From: Dietzia natronolimnaea
GTDB taxonomy: Bacteria > Actinomycetota > Actinomycetes > Mycobacteriales > Mycobacteriaceae
Length of the DNA: 64,000 nt
Assembly: GCF_039525805.1 (NCBI RefSeq)
Contig: NZ_BAAAHZ010000014.1
Direction: 5' to 3' (one strand)
Part shown: piece after piece, positions 29,676 to 37,864 of the stretch
Layout of the letters: each line of letters starts with the position of its first letter
Position numbering within the stretch: position 1 is the stretch's first letter
Notes under the pieces: generated by a model
Told to the model about the DNA's origin: nothing
Database searches by the model: none
What the model saw: only the letters and a program-made list of their open reading frames with translations
Program-made: the position numbers and the translations under genes

Positions 29676-30805
29676 GTGACGGCCCCTTCGGTCCTCGCGG
29701 GTGACCCCGCGGATTGTTGACGGTCGACAGCCGGTGCACCGGCCGGTCGCCACGCGTACAGCGTCCACGGCTCGGTGCCGAACGCGGCGTCCTCGGCCGG
29801 GTCGCCGGGCATGTCGAGGAACTCGACCTCGACCTCCATGCCGATCCGGACCTCGGCCGGGTCGACGTCGCGCAGCTCGCCGAGCATCCGCACACCCTCC
29901 TCCAGCTCCACCAGTGCGATGACGAACGGGAACCGCGTGCGACCCGGCACGCGCGGGGCGTGGTGGGTGACGAAGCTGTACACCGTGCCGCGGCCGGAGG
30001 CCACGACGTAGTCGGTCTGCTCGGACCTGTCCTTCCAGAGCGCCGGGACGGGCGGGTGCTGCAGCGAGCCGTCCTCGCGCGTCTGGATGCGCAGCTCGTG
30101 GGCACGGACCCCGTCCCAGAAGAAGCGGGTGTCGTGCGAGACCGACGGGCGCAGGACCTTGCCCACCACCAGGTCGTCGGTGGCCGAGCCGGAGCTGGAG
30201 ACGATCTGGTCCGCGGGCGCCGGCGCGGGCTCGGCGGTCGTGGCGGGCTCGGCGGTCGTGGCGGTCGCGGCGGTCGTGGCGGTCGCGGCCGGCGGGCGGA
30301 ACTTGAGGATCCGGAAGTCCATCTCCGCCACGACCTCGTCGCCGACCCGCCAGTAGTTGCGGGTGGTGAAGAACCATCCCTCCCCGAGGCCCGTGGTCTT
30401 GGGGCCGACCACGTCGAGCAGGACGGACTCGATGGTCACCTCCTCTCCCGGGCGGGTGTAGCGGTGGTAGGTCGAGTCGCAGTTGGTGGCCACCACGGAG
30501 GTGAAGCCCTCCGCGTCGAGGATGTCGGTCATGCGGCCCAGCGGGTCGTCGGCCTCGCGGGTCCTGCCGAGCCCCCGCATGGTCCAGACCTGCGCCATCG
30601 CGGGCGGGGCCACCGGACCGTCGTGACCGGCCGCGCGGGCCGCGGCCTCGTCGGTGTAGATCGGGTTGACGTCCCCGATCGCCTCGGTCCAGTTGCGGAT
30701 CATCGGCGTGTTGATGGGATCGCGGCCCGCGCGGCGCGCGCTGCCGCCGGAGGCGCGGACCTCCTCGGCGGCGGCCAGGATGCGGGCGGCCTGCTCGTCA
30801 CTCAT
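29672..30805 (-). CDS. chsH2: ChsH2, MaoC plus DUF35 fusion
   Basis: The N-terminal hotdog (about 1-170, with WTEAIGDVNPIYTDEAAAR and GPVAPPAMAQVW) forms the hydratase with ChsH1. The C-terminal DUF35 OB-fold (about 215-355, containing HELRIQTREDGSLQHPPVPALW) binds Ltp2 and activates its aldol cleavage. The 377-residue length is slightly above Rv3542c because of a Thr/Ala-rich linker (ATATTAATATTAEPATTAEP). The DUF35 zinc-ribbon cysteines are absent, as in other ChsH2 proteins. It lies 45 nt after the fused fadE gene in the same operon. Confidence 0.93.
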   Translation of the reverse strand: MSDEQAARILAAAEEVRASGGSARRAGRDPINTPMIRNWTEAIGDVNPIYTDEAAARAAGHDGPVAPPAMAQVWTMRGLGRTREADDPLGRMTDILDAEGFTSVVATNCDSTYHRYTRPGEEVTIESVLLDVVGPKTTGLGEGWFFTTRNYWRVGDEVVAEMDFRILKFRPPAATATTAATATTAEPATTAEPAPAPADQIVSSSGSATDDLVVGKVLRPSVSHDTRFFWDGVRAHELRIQTREDGSLQHPPVPALWKDRSEQTDYVVASGRGTVYSFVTHHAPRVPGRTRFPFVIALVELEEGVRMLGELRDVDPAEVRIGMEVEVEFLDMPGDPAEDAAFGTEPWTLYAWRPAGAPAVDRQQSAGSPARTEGAVT

Positions 30806-30850
30806 GAGTGCCTTCTCGTTCGGTCGTGGGCGGGCTGACGGGGGGTCGGG

Positions 30851-33205
30851 TCAGCGGGCGGTGCGGGGCATGCCGAGTCCGCCCATGCAGGTCAGTTCGC
30901 GCATCACCTCGTTGACCCCGCCCCCGAAGGTGATCACGACGTTGCGCTTGTTCATCATGTCGAACCACCGCTGGAGTCTGGCGGTGTCGGGATCGGTGGG
31001 GTCGCCGAAGCGCCCGAGCAGCTCCTCGATGACCCGGCCGACGTGCTGGATCTTCTCGGTGGAGAACACCTTGGACGCCGCCGAGTCCCCCATCGACGGG
31101 TTCTCCCCGGCCGAGGAGACCTGCCAGTTGAGCAGTTCGTTGAGCCGGACGAACGCGAAGATCTCGGCGAGCCCGCGCCGCACCTCGGGCCGGTCCAGGT
31201 GACGGACCCCGTCGGCGCCGGTGCCCCGGGCCCAGCCGACCAGCTCGTCGTAGTACCCGCCCGGTCGGCCGGACGGGGCCAGCATCACGCGCTCGTGGTT
31301 GAGCTGGGTGGTGAGCATCTTCCATCCGCCGTCGACCTCGCCGACCACCATGTCCGCCGGGACGCGCACATCCGAGTAGTACGTGGCGTTGACGTGGTGG
31401 GCGCCGTCGCAGGTGATGATCGGGGTGAACGAGAAGCCCGGGTCGGAGGTGTCGACGATGAAGATGGTCAGACCGCGGTGCCGCGAGTCCGGGGTGCCGG
31501 TCCGCGCGGCCAGCCAGATGTAGTCGGCGTGGTGGCCGCCGGTGGTCCACATCTTCTGCCCGTTGATGATCCAGTCACCGGTGGCCTCGTCCCGCCTGGC
31601 GGTGGTCCGCAGCGCGGCGAGGTCGGTGCCCGCGTCGGGCTCGGAGTAGCCGATCGCGAAGTGGATCGAGCCGTCGAGGATCCCGGGCAGGAACCTCTCC
31701 TTCTGCACCTCGGAGCCGTACTTCTGCAGGGTCGGCCCGACGGTCTGCAGTGTGACCGAGGGCAGCGGGACGTCGGCGCGGGTGGCCTCGTTGGTGAAGA
31801 TCAGCTGTTCGATGTGGCCGAATCCCTTGCCGCCGAACTCGGTGGGCCACCCCACGCCCAGCCACCCGTCCCGGCCCATGCGGGTGATGATCTCCGCGTA
31901 GGTGTCGCCGTGGCGGGTGGTGGCGATGTCCGCCGCCTCCTCGGGCGAGATGAGAGTGGAGAAGTACTCGCGGAGCTCGGCCTGCAGCGCCCGCTGCTCC
32001 CCGGTGAGGTCGATGAAGGTGCCCTCCGGCGCCGCACCGGCGTCGGCGTCGGTGGAGGCGGGCGCCACGTGCTCGACGGGGTCGGACGCCACCGCCGACG
32101 CGAGGTCGTCAAGGTGCAGCTGCGCGCCGCCGACGAAGCGGGCCAGGTCCTTGACGGCCGAGGAGTACCGGAACATGGGGTAGGTGATGTCCACTCCGAC
32201 CCCGCCGTGCAGGTGGTGCAGGATCTGCACCGCACGCGGTCCCTCGGTGGCCAGCCAGTAGGCACCGATCGTCGGGTCGGTGGCGTACCGGTCGGCCGGG
32301 CCGGTGAGTCCCTCCGAGACCCGCCAGGTCACCGACTGGGAGATCACGTGCAGCGTGCGCGAGATGATGTAGACGTCGGCCAGCTCCTGCTGGACCGCCT
32401 GGAACGAGCCGAGCGGCTTACCGAACTGCACACGCTGCTTGAGGTAGTCGGCGGTCATGTCCAACGCGCCCGAGACCAGGCCGTCACCGTGGGCGATGCA
32501 CGCCGACAGGACGAGCCGTCGGAACTCGTCGAGGACCGATCCGTCCCCCGGGCCGCGGAGCACGTCGTCGTCGTCGACCGGCGTCGCGTCGAACCGCATC
32601 GCGTACTCCGGCACGCCGAGCGACCCGAGGGTCGGGGTCAGGGTGACCCCGGGGGCGTCGGGGGCGACGACGACGAGGACGGGGGCTCCCCCGGCCGTGG
32701 ACACCGGCACCAGGACGGACCGGGCCTGGGCCGCGTAGCGGACCGCGGTGACGGTGCCCGTGATCGTCCCGCCGTCGAGGCGCACGGTGGGCTGGAGCGG
32801 GAGCGGGCTCCCGGGTTCGGCGAGGGCGGCGGTGAGGATGCGACCGTCCTCGATCCCCTCGAGGAGCGCCTTCTGCTGGTCCGCGGTGCCGAGGGCGACG
32901 ATCGGCAGGACGCCGAAGCCGAGTGTCTCCAGAGCGGGGATCACCACCCCGGACCGGCCGACCTCCTCGAGGACCACGGCGATGTCGGCCACCGAGAGGT
33001 CGTCGCCACCGAGCGCCGCGGGCAGGCCCAGCGAGAGCAGGCCCGATCCGGCGAACGCCGACCACAGTCGCTCGTCGTATCCGGCGTCGGCGACACCGCG
33101 ACTGGGCAGGGCGGTGAGCAGCTCATCGGCCGGGGCGGCCGTGGTGAGCGCCCCGGCCACGGCCTCGGCGACGGCGACCTGGGTCTCGGTACGGGTGAAG
33201 TCCAC
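30851..33205 (-). CDS. fadE28-fadE29: Fused FadE28-FadE29 (ChsE1-ChsE2) acyl-CoA dehydrogenase
   Basis: In M. tuberculosis, FadE28 and FadE29 are separate genes whose products form an alpha2beta2 dehydrogenase acting on the 3-carbon steroid side chain. Here one 784-residue polypeptide holds both. Residues 1 to about 375 follow FadE28 (MDFTRTETQVAVAEAV through HHLHGGVGVDITYPMFRY and AVKDLARFVGG). An acidic/Ala linker at about 376-405 (VASDPVEHVAPASTDADAG) leads to a complete FadE29 half starting TFIDLTGEQRALQAELREYF and ending ITFGGGVNEVMREL. No stop or frameshift separates them. The GTG start lies 44 nt after fadE34; gene order otherwise matches Rv3544c-Rv3540c. Confidence 0.9.
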   Translation of the reverse strand: MDFTRTETQVAVAEAVAGALTTAAPADELLTALPSRGVADAGYDERLWSAFAGSGLLSLGLPAALGGDDLSVADIAVVLEEVGRSGVVIPALETLGFGVLPIVALGTADQQKALLEGIEDGRILTAALAEPGSPLPLQPTVRLDGGTITGTVTAVRYAAQARSVLVPVSTAGGAPVLVVVAPDAPGVTLTPTLGSLGVPEYAMRFDATPVDDDDVLRGPGDGSVLDEFRRLVLSACIAHGDGLVSGALDMTADYLKQRVQFGKPLGSFQAVQQELADVYIISRTLHVISQSVTWRVSEGLTGPADRYATDPTIGAYWLATEGPRAVQILHHLHGGVGVDITYPMFRYSSAVKDLARFVGGAQLHLDDLASAVASDPVEHVAPASTDADAGAAPEGTFIDLTGEQRALQAELREYFSTLISPEEAADIATTRHGDTYAEIITRMGRDGWLGVGWPTEFGGKGFGHIEQLIFTNEATRADVPLPSVTLQTVGPTLQKYGSEVQKERFLPGILDGSIHFAIGYSEPDAGTDLAALRTTARRDEATGDWIINGQKMWTTGGHHADYIWLAARTGTPDSRHRGLTIFIVDTSDPGFSFTPIITCDGAHHVNATYYSDVRVPADMVVGEVDGGWKMLTTQLNHERVMLAPSGRPGGYYDELVGWARGTGADGVRHLDRPEVRRGLAEIFAFVRLNELLNWQVSSAGENPSMGDSAASKVFSTEKIQHVGRVIEELLGRFGDPTDPDTARLQRWFDMMNKRNVVITFGGGVNEVMRELTCMGGLGMPRTAR

Positions 33206-33249
33206 GTCAGATCAGTCCTTAGTCGGGAGAGGGTCGGGCACGGGTTCGA

Positions 33250-35451
33250 TCAGTCCCTGGGCAGGCCGAGGATGCGTTCCCCGACCACGTTGAGCAGCAC
33301 CTGCTCCGTGCCGCCGGCGATGGACAGGCAGCGCACCATGAGGAACTTGCGCCCCTGCTCGGTGAACTCGACCCCGCCGGTGCCGGTGAGCTCGAGTCCG
33401 AACTCGGCGATGTCCTGACGATGGCGCACGCCCACGATCTTGCGGACGGACGACTCGGCGCCCGGGCCGGAGCCGGAGAGGGTCCGCAGGGCGGTGCGCA
33501 GGTCGAGCAGACTCCCCACCACACCGTCGGCCACGTGCTTGCCGAGCTCGTCCAGCACCAGGGCGTCGTCCTCCGCCCCCGCCGCGCGGATGAGGCCGAC
33601 GATCTCCTCGGCGGCGTCGCCGAGCGAGGAACCGCCGCCCATGGCCACTCGCTCGTTGGCCAGGGTCGTGCGGGCGATCTTCCAGCCGTCGTTCACCTGG
33701 CCGACCTGGAACTCGTCGGGGACGAACAGGTCCTCGAGGTAGACCTCGTTGAACAGGGCCTCGCCGGTGATCTCGCGCAGCGGCCTGGTCCGGATGCCCT
33801 CGGACTTCATGTCCACGAGGAAGTAGGTGATGCCCTTGTGCTTGGGGGCGTCGGGATCGGTGCGGGCCAGGCACATGGCCCAGTCGGCCTCGCGCGCCAG
33901 GGACGTCCACACCTTCTGGCCGTTGATCCTCCACCCGCCGTCGACCTTCTCGGCGGTCGCGCGCAGCGCGGCGAGATCGGAGCCGGCGCCGGGCTCGGAG
34001 AACAGCTGACACCACTTGATCTCGCCGGCCATGGTGCCGCGGACCAGCCGGTCGGCGTGCTCGGGCGCGGCCTGCAGGATGGTCGGCACGGCCCACCCGC
34101 CGATGGTGATGTTGTGGCGGCTCACGCCCGCTGCCTCGAGCTCCTCGTCGATGAGGAGCTGCTCGGCGGGCGAGGCGCCCAGTCCCCACGGCTCGGGCAG
34201 GTGCGGCATGAACAGGCCCGTGTCGGCCAGGGCCCGCTTGCGCTCGTCACCGGACACCGCGGCGACCTTCGCCACGAGGGTCCTGATCTCCTCACGCCTG
34301 GCGTCGAGACCCTCGACCTCCGACAGGTCGATCTCGAGGTGTCGGCGCGTGCCGGCCAGGGTGAGCTCGGCCAGCGAGCGCCGCCAGCGGGCCGACCCGC
34401 CGATCGCCTGGCGCAGTGCGCCCGCCCGCCGCATGTAGAAGTGGGCGTCGTGCTCGAAGGTGAAGCCGATGCCGCCGAGGATCTGGATGCAGTCCTGGGA
34501 GTTGCGCACGGCGTTGTCGAAGGCCAGGGCCCCGGCCACCGACGCCGCGACGGGCAGCTCCGAGTCCGCGGCGAGCAGGTCCTCGGCGGCCGACGCGGCG
34601 TCCCACGCCAGGGCGCGGATCTGCTCGGTGCGGCAGAGCATGTCGGCCGCCAGGTGCTTGATGGACTGGAACGACCCGATGGTCCGGCCGAACTGTTCGC
34701 GGATCTTGGCGTATTCGACGGCGGTGGTGAGCGTGTAGTCGGCGACCCCGGCGGCCTCCGCGGCGGCGAGGGTCACGAAGAGCTGGTGGACGAGGTCCGT
34801 GGTGATGCCGTCGAGGATCCGGTCGGCCGGGATCCGCACGTCCTGCAGGGATACGTGACCGATGGAGGCCGACAGGTCGTAGGGGGTCGCGGGGGTCACG
34901 GAGAGCCCCTCGGTGTCCCCGTCGAGCAGGGCCCACCGGGTCCGCCCGTCCACCTCGACCGGCAGGAGGATCCCGCCGCCCGTGGTCCCGCCGTAGGCGA
35001 CACCAGGATCGCCGGTCACCGTGGTCGATCCCGCTGTGTCCGAGCCCGCTGTGTCCGAGCCCGTGAGCGTCGCCGTGCCGAGGCCCAGGCAGACGCCGAC
35101 GGGCAGTCCGCCCTCGGCGATGGTCTCGCCCAGCGCGGAGGCCACCCGGCCCCCGGCACGCGAGACCAGGACGCCCGCGAGGGCGGTCGACAGGATCGGG
35201 CCCGGGGCCATCCGGGCGGTGGCCTCCTCGAGCATGCAGGCCAGGTCGACGATCTCCGCCCCGGCCCCGCCGTGCTCCTCGGCGACGGCCACGCCGAAGA
35301 TCCCCAATCCGGCCAACTGCGGCCAATGCGCCTTCCAGGCGTCCGGGTCCGTCTCCTGGGCGCGTACTGTGTCCACGGGATCGACGGACTTCGCCCAGGA
35401 CTTGATCGAGTTCTGGATCTCGGTCTGATCCGGGGTGGTGGCGATGCTCAC
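33250..35451 (-). CDS. fadE34: FadE34 (ChsE3) double-domain steroid acyl-CoA dehydrogenase
   Basis: It desaturates CoA esters of longer steroid side chains. The 733-residue protein has two acyl-CoA dehydrogenase domains in one chain, as in Rv3573c: an N-terminal half (EYAKIREQFGRTIGSFQSIKH, IQILGGIGFTFEHDAHFYMRR) and a C-terminal half (WCQLFSEPGAGSDLAALRATA, WRINGQKVWTSLAREADWAM, a C-terminal GGTEQVLLNVVGERILGLPR). The GTG start follows GAGGAGCC. It is the first gene of the five-gene side-chain operon, divergent from kstR with a KstR box between, the same neighbourhood as fadE34-kstR (Rv3573c-Rv3574) of M. tuberculosis. Confidence 0.93.
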   Translation of the reverse strand: MSIATTPDQTEIQNSIKSWAKSVDPVDTVRAQETDPDAWKAHWPQLAGLGIFGVAVAEEHGGAGAEIVDLACMLEEATARMAPGPILSTALAGVLVSRAGGRVASALGETIAEGGLPVGVCLGLGTATLTGSDTAGSDTAGSTTVTGDPGVAYGGTTGGGILLPVEVDGRTRWALLDGDTEGLSVTPATPYDLSASIGHVSLQDVRIPADRILDGITTDLVHQLFVTLAAAEAAGVADYTLTTAVEYAKIREQFGRTIGSFQSIKHLAADMLCRTEQIRALAWDAASAAEDLLAADSELPVAASVAGALAFDNAVRNSQDCIQILGGIGFTFEHDAHFYMRRAGALRQAIGGSARWRRSLAELTLAGTRRHLEIDLSEVEGLDARREEIRTLVAKVAAVSGDERKRALADTGLFMPHLPEPWGLGASPAEQLLIDEELEAAGVSRHNITIGGWAVPTILQAAPEHADRLVRGTMAGEIKWCQLFSEPGAGSDLAALRATAEKVDGGWRINGQKVWTSLAREADWAMCLARTDPDAPKHKGITYFLVDMKSEGIRTRPLREITGEALFNEVYLEDLFVPDEFQVGQVNDGWKIARTTLANERVAMGGGSSLGDAAEEIVGLIRAAGAEDDALVLDELGKHVADGVVGSLLDLRTALRTLSGSGPGAESSVRKIVGVRHRQDIAEFGLELTGTGGVEFTEQGRKFLMVRCLSIAGGTEQVLLNVVGERILGLPRD

Positions 35452-35517
35452 GGTGGCTCCTCGTCGAGACGGGGTTCGAACCGGCGCCGGTCCGCGGACC
35501 GGCGCTCTCCCCCATAG

Positions 35518-35531
35518 TAGAACGTGTTCTA
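35518..35531. promoter_or_regulatory. KstR operator between fadE34 and kstR
   Basis: TAGAACGTGTTCTA is a perfect palindrome matching the KstR consensus. It lies 66 nt from the fadE34 start and 86 nt from the kstR start, so it can control the side-chain operon and kstR itself. Confidence 0.9.
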
Positions 35532-35617
35532 ACAACCGTGTTCTAGAATGCACCAGCAGGACGTGAACACCGAACCCGGCCCCCATCGGCCGCTCGCCAG
35601 CCCAGGAGGCTCGCCTC

Positions 35618-36364
35618 ATGACCAAGAGCTCGACCGAGACCGGTTCCGGTCCTGCCGCGTCTGATCCCGCGCCCCGCGGCGACGAGCCCAGCACCTCGTC
35701 ACAGCGGGAGCGCCGTCGCCGGATCCTCGACGCCACGCTGGCCCTGGCCGCCAAGGGCGGGTACGAGGCGGTGCAGATGCGCGCGGTGGCCGAGAAGGCC
35801 GAGGTCGCGGTGGGCACGCTCTACCGCTACTTCCCCTCCAAGGTCCATCTCCTGGTCTCGGCACTGGCCCGCGAGTTCCGCCGCCTGGACCAGCGCACGG
35901 AGCGTTCGGCCCCGCCCGGGGACACCGCCCAGGAGCGCATGAAGGTCGTGGTGGACATGATCACCAAGTCCATGCAGCGCGATCCCAACCTCACCGAGGC
36001 CATGACCCGGGCGTTCATGTTCGCCGACGCGTCGGTGGCCAACGAGGTCGAGGAGGTGGGCTTCTACATGGACCGGATCATCGCCCGCGCCATGGCCCAG
36101 GGGGAACCGGACGAGGTCCAGCTCTCGATCGCCCGCGTGGTCTCCGACGTGTGGATGTCCAACCTCGTCTCCTGGCTCACCAGGCGGTCCTCGGCGGCGG
36201 ACGTCAACAGCCGCCTGGGCCTGACCATCGATCTCCTGCTGGGCACGGACGACTCCCCCCGCCGGGCGCGGCTGCACACCGCCATCGGCAAGGGGAACGG
36301 GGCGTCCGAGGAGAACGGGGCGTCCGAGGAGAACGCTGAGGCAGGGGCCGAGCCCGGGGCCTGA
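35618..36364 (+). CDS. kstR: KstR, TetR-family repressor of sterol catabolism
   Basis: KstR represses sterol catabolic genes until a 3-oxo-cholestenoyl-CoA ligand binds. In the 248-residue protein, residues 28-80 are almost identical to the M. tuberculosis KstR HTH region (SQRERRRRILDATLALAAKG, then VAVGTLYRYFPSKVHLLVSA). The ligand domain keeps QRDPNLTEAMTRAFMFADAS and WLTRRSSAADVNSRLGL. The ATG follows GGAGG. The tail contains two copies of NGASEE(N). KstR boxes occur in its own promoter and at two other loci in this window. Confidence 0.96.
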   Translation: MTKSSTETGSGPAASDPAPRGDEPSTSSQRERRRRILDATLALAAKGGYEAVQMRAVAEKAEVAVGTLYRYFPSKVHLLVSALAREFRRLDQRTERSAPPGDTAQERMKVVVDMITKSMQRDPNLTEAMTRAFMFADASVANEVEEVGFYMDRIIARAMAQGEPDEVQLSIARVVSDVWMSNLVSWLTRRSSAADVNSRLGLTIDLLLGTDDSPRRARLHTAIGKGNGASEENGASEENAEAGAEPGA

Positions 36365-36393
36365 CCGACCTCCTCACCCACCCCGCCGCGACT

Positions 36394-36426
36394 GCAGCCG
36401 CACACGGTCTTCCCGTGTGCGGCTGC
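36394..36426 (+). terminator. kstR terminator
   Basis: A perfect 14-bp stem, GCAGCCGCACACGG/CCGTGTGCGGCTGC with a 5-nt loop, lies 29 nt after the kstR stop between convergent genes. There is no T tract. Confidence 0.75.
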
Positions 36427-36458
36427 GGTGGTCGCGCGCCTGGGGTGCTCAGACGGCC

Positions 36459-36483
36459 AGGGGTTCGAGCCCCCTCGGTCAGG
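36459..36483 (+). other. tRNA T-arm-like sequence overlapping the dehydrogenase 3' end
   Basis: AGGGG-TTCGAGC-CCCCT (36459-36475) has the exact 5-7-5 geometry of a T-psi-C arm. The next 7 nt, CGGTCAG, are complementary to CTGACCG at 36361-36367, which overlaps the kstR stop. The 122-nt span is too long for a normal tRNA and no anticodon arm is evident, so it is a tRNA-like fragment or chance. Confidence 0.3.
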
Positions 36484-37714
36484 GCACCACGACCGTCGGG
36501 ACCTGACGCACCAGGTGCGAGACGTCCGCCGTCCACCGCACCGGGCCGTCCGCGGGGGTCCAGTCGGTGAGAAGGTCCGAGACCTTGGCCGTCATCTCCC
36601 GGCTGAGCCGCAGGAACGAGGTCCCGGGCTGCTCGTCGACCTCTCCGAGGATCAGCCACCAGGCCCAGGCCACCGCGCCGGCGTTGGCCACGAAGTCCGG
36701 CAGCACCGCGATCCCGCGCGCGGTCAGGTCGAGTTCGGCGTCGATGGTGGTGGCGGCGTTGGCGGCCTCCACCACGATCGACGCGCTGACGGACGCGCAG
36801 TTGTCCGCGGTGATGGCGTACGAGACCGCGGCGGGGACCAGGACGTCGACGTCCATCCCGATGATCTGGTCCCGCTCCAGCCGCTGGACGCGGGCGGGGA
36901 CGGCTCCCCGGTCGATCTCACCGAAGCGGTCGCGGGTGGCCAGCAGCGCGGGGATGTCGAGGCCCGCCGGGTCGTAGAGCGTCCCGGCGGCGTCGGCCAC
37001 CGCCACCACGGTCATCCCGGCCTCGTGCAGGTACCAGGCGGCGGCGCCGCCCATCGTGCCCACGCCCTGGACCGCGACGGTGGTGCGTCCGACGTCCCAG
37101 CCGCGCACGTACGCCGCGGCCAGACACGCCTGCGCCACGCCGTACCCGCCGATCACGTCGCCGAGCAACCCGCCGGGCACCTCGGCGGTGAGCCCGCGGA
37201 AGATACGTGCGGCGGTCGCGGCGGGATCCTCGGAGCGCTCGATGGCGGCGTGGTACGACTGCCGCATCCCCAGCCCGGCGAAGACCTGGTCGATCAGGTG
37301 CTGCGGAACCCCCAGGTCCTCGGCGGTCACCCAGTGACGGTCGAGGAACGGGCGCATCGCCTCGCAGAACCGGCCCAGCACCTCCACGGCGCGGGGATCC
37401 TTGGGGTCGAAGTCGATCCCGCCCTTGGCACCGCCGACGGGGAGGTCGAAGGCCGCGGTCTTGCGGGTCATGCCGCGGGCCAGGTCCTCCACCTCACCCA
37501 GGGTGCAGCCGGCCCGCATCCTGGTCCCGCCGGTGGCCAGGCCACCGACGAGGGTGTCCACGACGAGGAACCCTCGGGCGCCGGTGACGTCGTCCTTCCA
37601 GTGCAGCCGCAGGTACGGTTCGCGGGTGGCGGGACCCTCCGCGGGTGGAGCCGGCACTGCCACCGGCACCGACCCGGTTGTCGCGGTGAAACCCGGAATC
37701 TCGATGGATGTCAT
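36479..37714 (-). CDS. Glu/Leu/Phe/Val-family amino-acid dehydrogenase
   Basis: This 411-residue oxidative deaminase-type enzyme has GATGGTRMRAG-like LATGGTRMRAGCTLGEVEDLA, the lysine motif LPVGGAKGGIDFDP, VTAEDLGV and the NAD-binding VQGVGTMGGAAAWYLHEAG. The family covers glutamate, leucine, valine and phenylalanine dehydrogenases; the substrate cannot be fixed by eye, though the short N-terminal domain resembles the catabolic NAD-linked group. The ATG follows AGGAGG. It is divergent from a LysR regulator with an inverted-repeat operator candidate between them. It is not a duplicate of gdhA. Confidence 0.88.
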   Translation of the reverse strand: MTSIEIPGFTATTGSVPVAVPAPPAEGPATREPYLRLHWKDDVTGARGFLVVDTLVGGLATGGTRMRAGCTLGEVEDLARGMTRKTAAFDLPVGGAKGGIDFDPKDPRAVEVLGRFCEAMRPFLDRHWVTAEDLGVPQHLIDQVFAGLGMRQSYHAAIERSEDPAATAARIFRGLTAEVPGGLLGDVIGGYGVAQACLAAAYVRGWDVGRTTVAVQGVGTMGGAAAWYLHEAGMTVVAVADAAGTLYDPAGLDIPALLATRDRFGEIDRGAVPARVQRLERDQIIGMDVDVLVPAAVSYAITADNCASVSASIVVEAANAATTIDAELDLTARGIAVLPDFVANAGAVAWAWWLILGEVDEQPGTSFLRLSREMTAKVSDLLTDWTPADGPVRWTADVSHLVRQVPTVVVP

Positions 37715-37787
37715 GGTGCTCGCCTCCTGAAACGCCTCGTCCCGACTCTCCGGCGGGGTCCCTCAAGCATGGGAGCGGGGACGGGCC

Positions 37788-37814
37788 CGGGTCCAGCGAG
37801 AATCGATGGACCCG
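37788..37814. promoter_or_regulatory. Inverted repeat, candidate LysR operator
   Basis: CGGGTCCA-N11-TGGACCCG has perfect 8-bp arms with an 11-nt spacer between the divergent dehydrogenase and LysR genes (73 and 50 nt from their starts). The arm spacing is typical for LysR-family binding sites. Confidence 0.6.
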
Positions 37815-37864
37815 ACCGTTCACTTTTTCTGCACTGTCCCCGGTCAGCCCCTACGCTCGGGGCC

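Noticed and set aside
31043..33418. 791-residue ORF opposite the fused fadE gene
   Set aside because: Antisense shadow; no recognisable motif and opposite to an operon with strong homology.
35537..35552. GTGTTCTAGAATGCAC near the kstR promoter as a second KstR box
   Set aside because: It lacks the AAC-N2-GTT core spacing.
36361..36483. Complete tRNA gene
   Set aside because: The span is about 122 nt, no anticodon arm or D arm in normal positions can be drawn, and it overlaps two coding ends.
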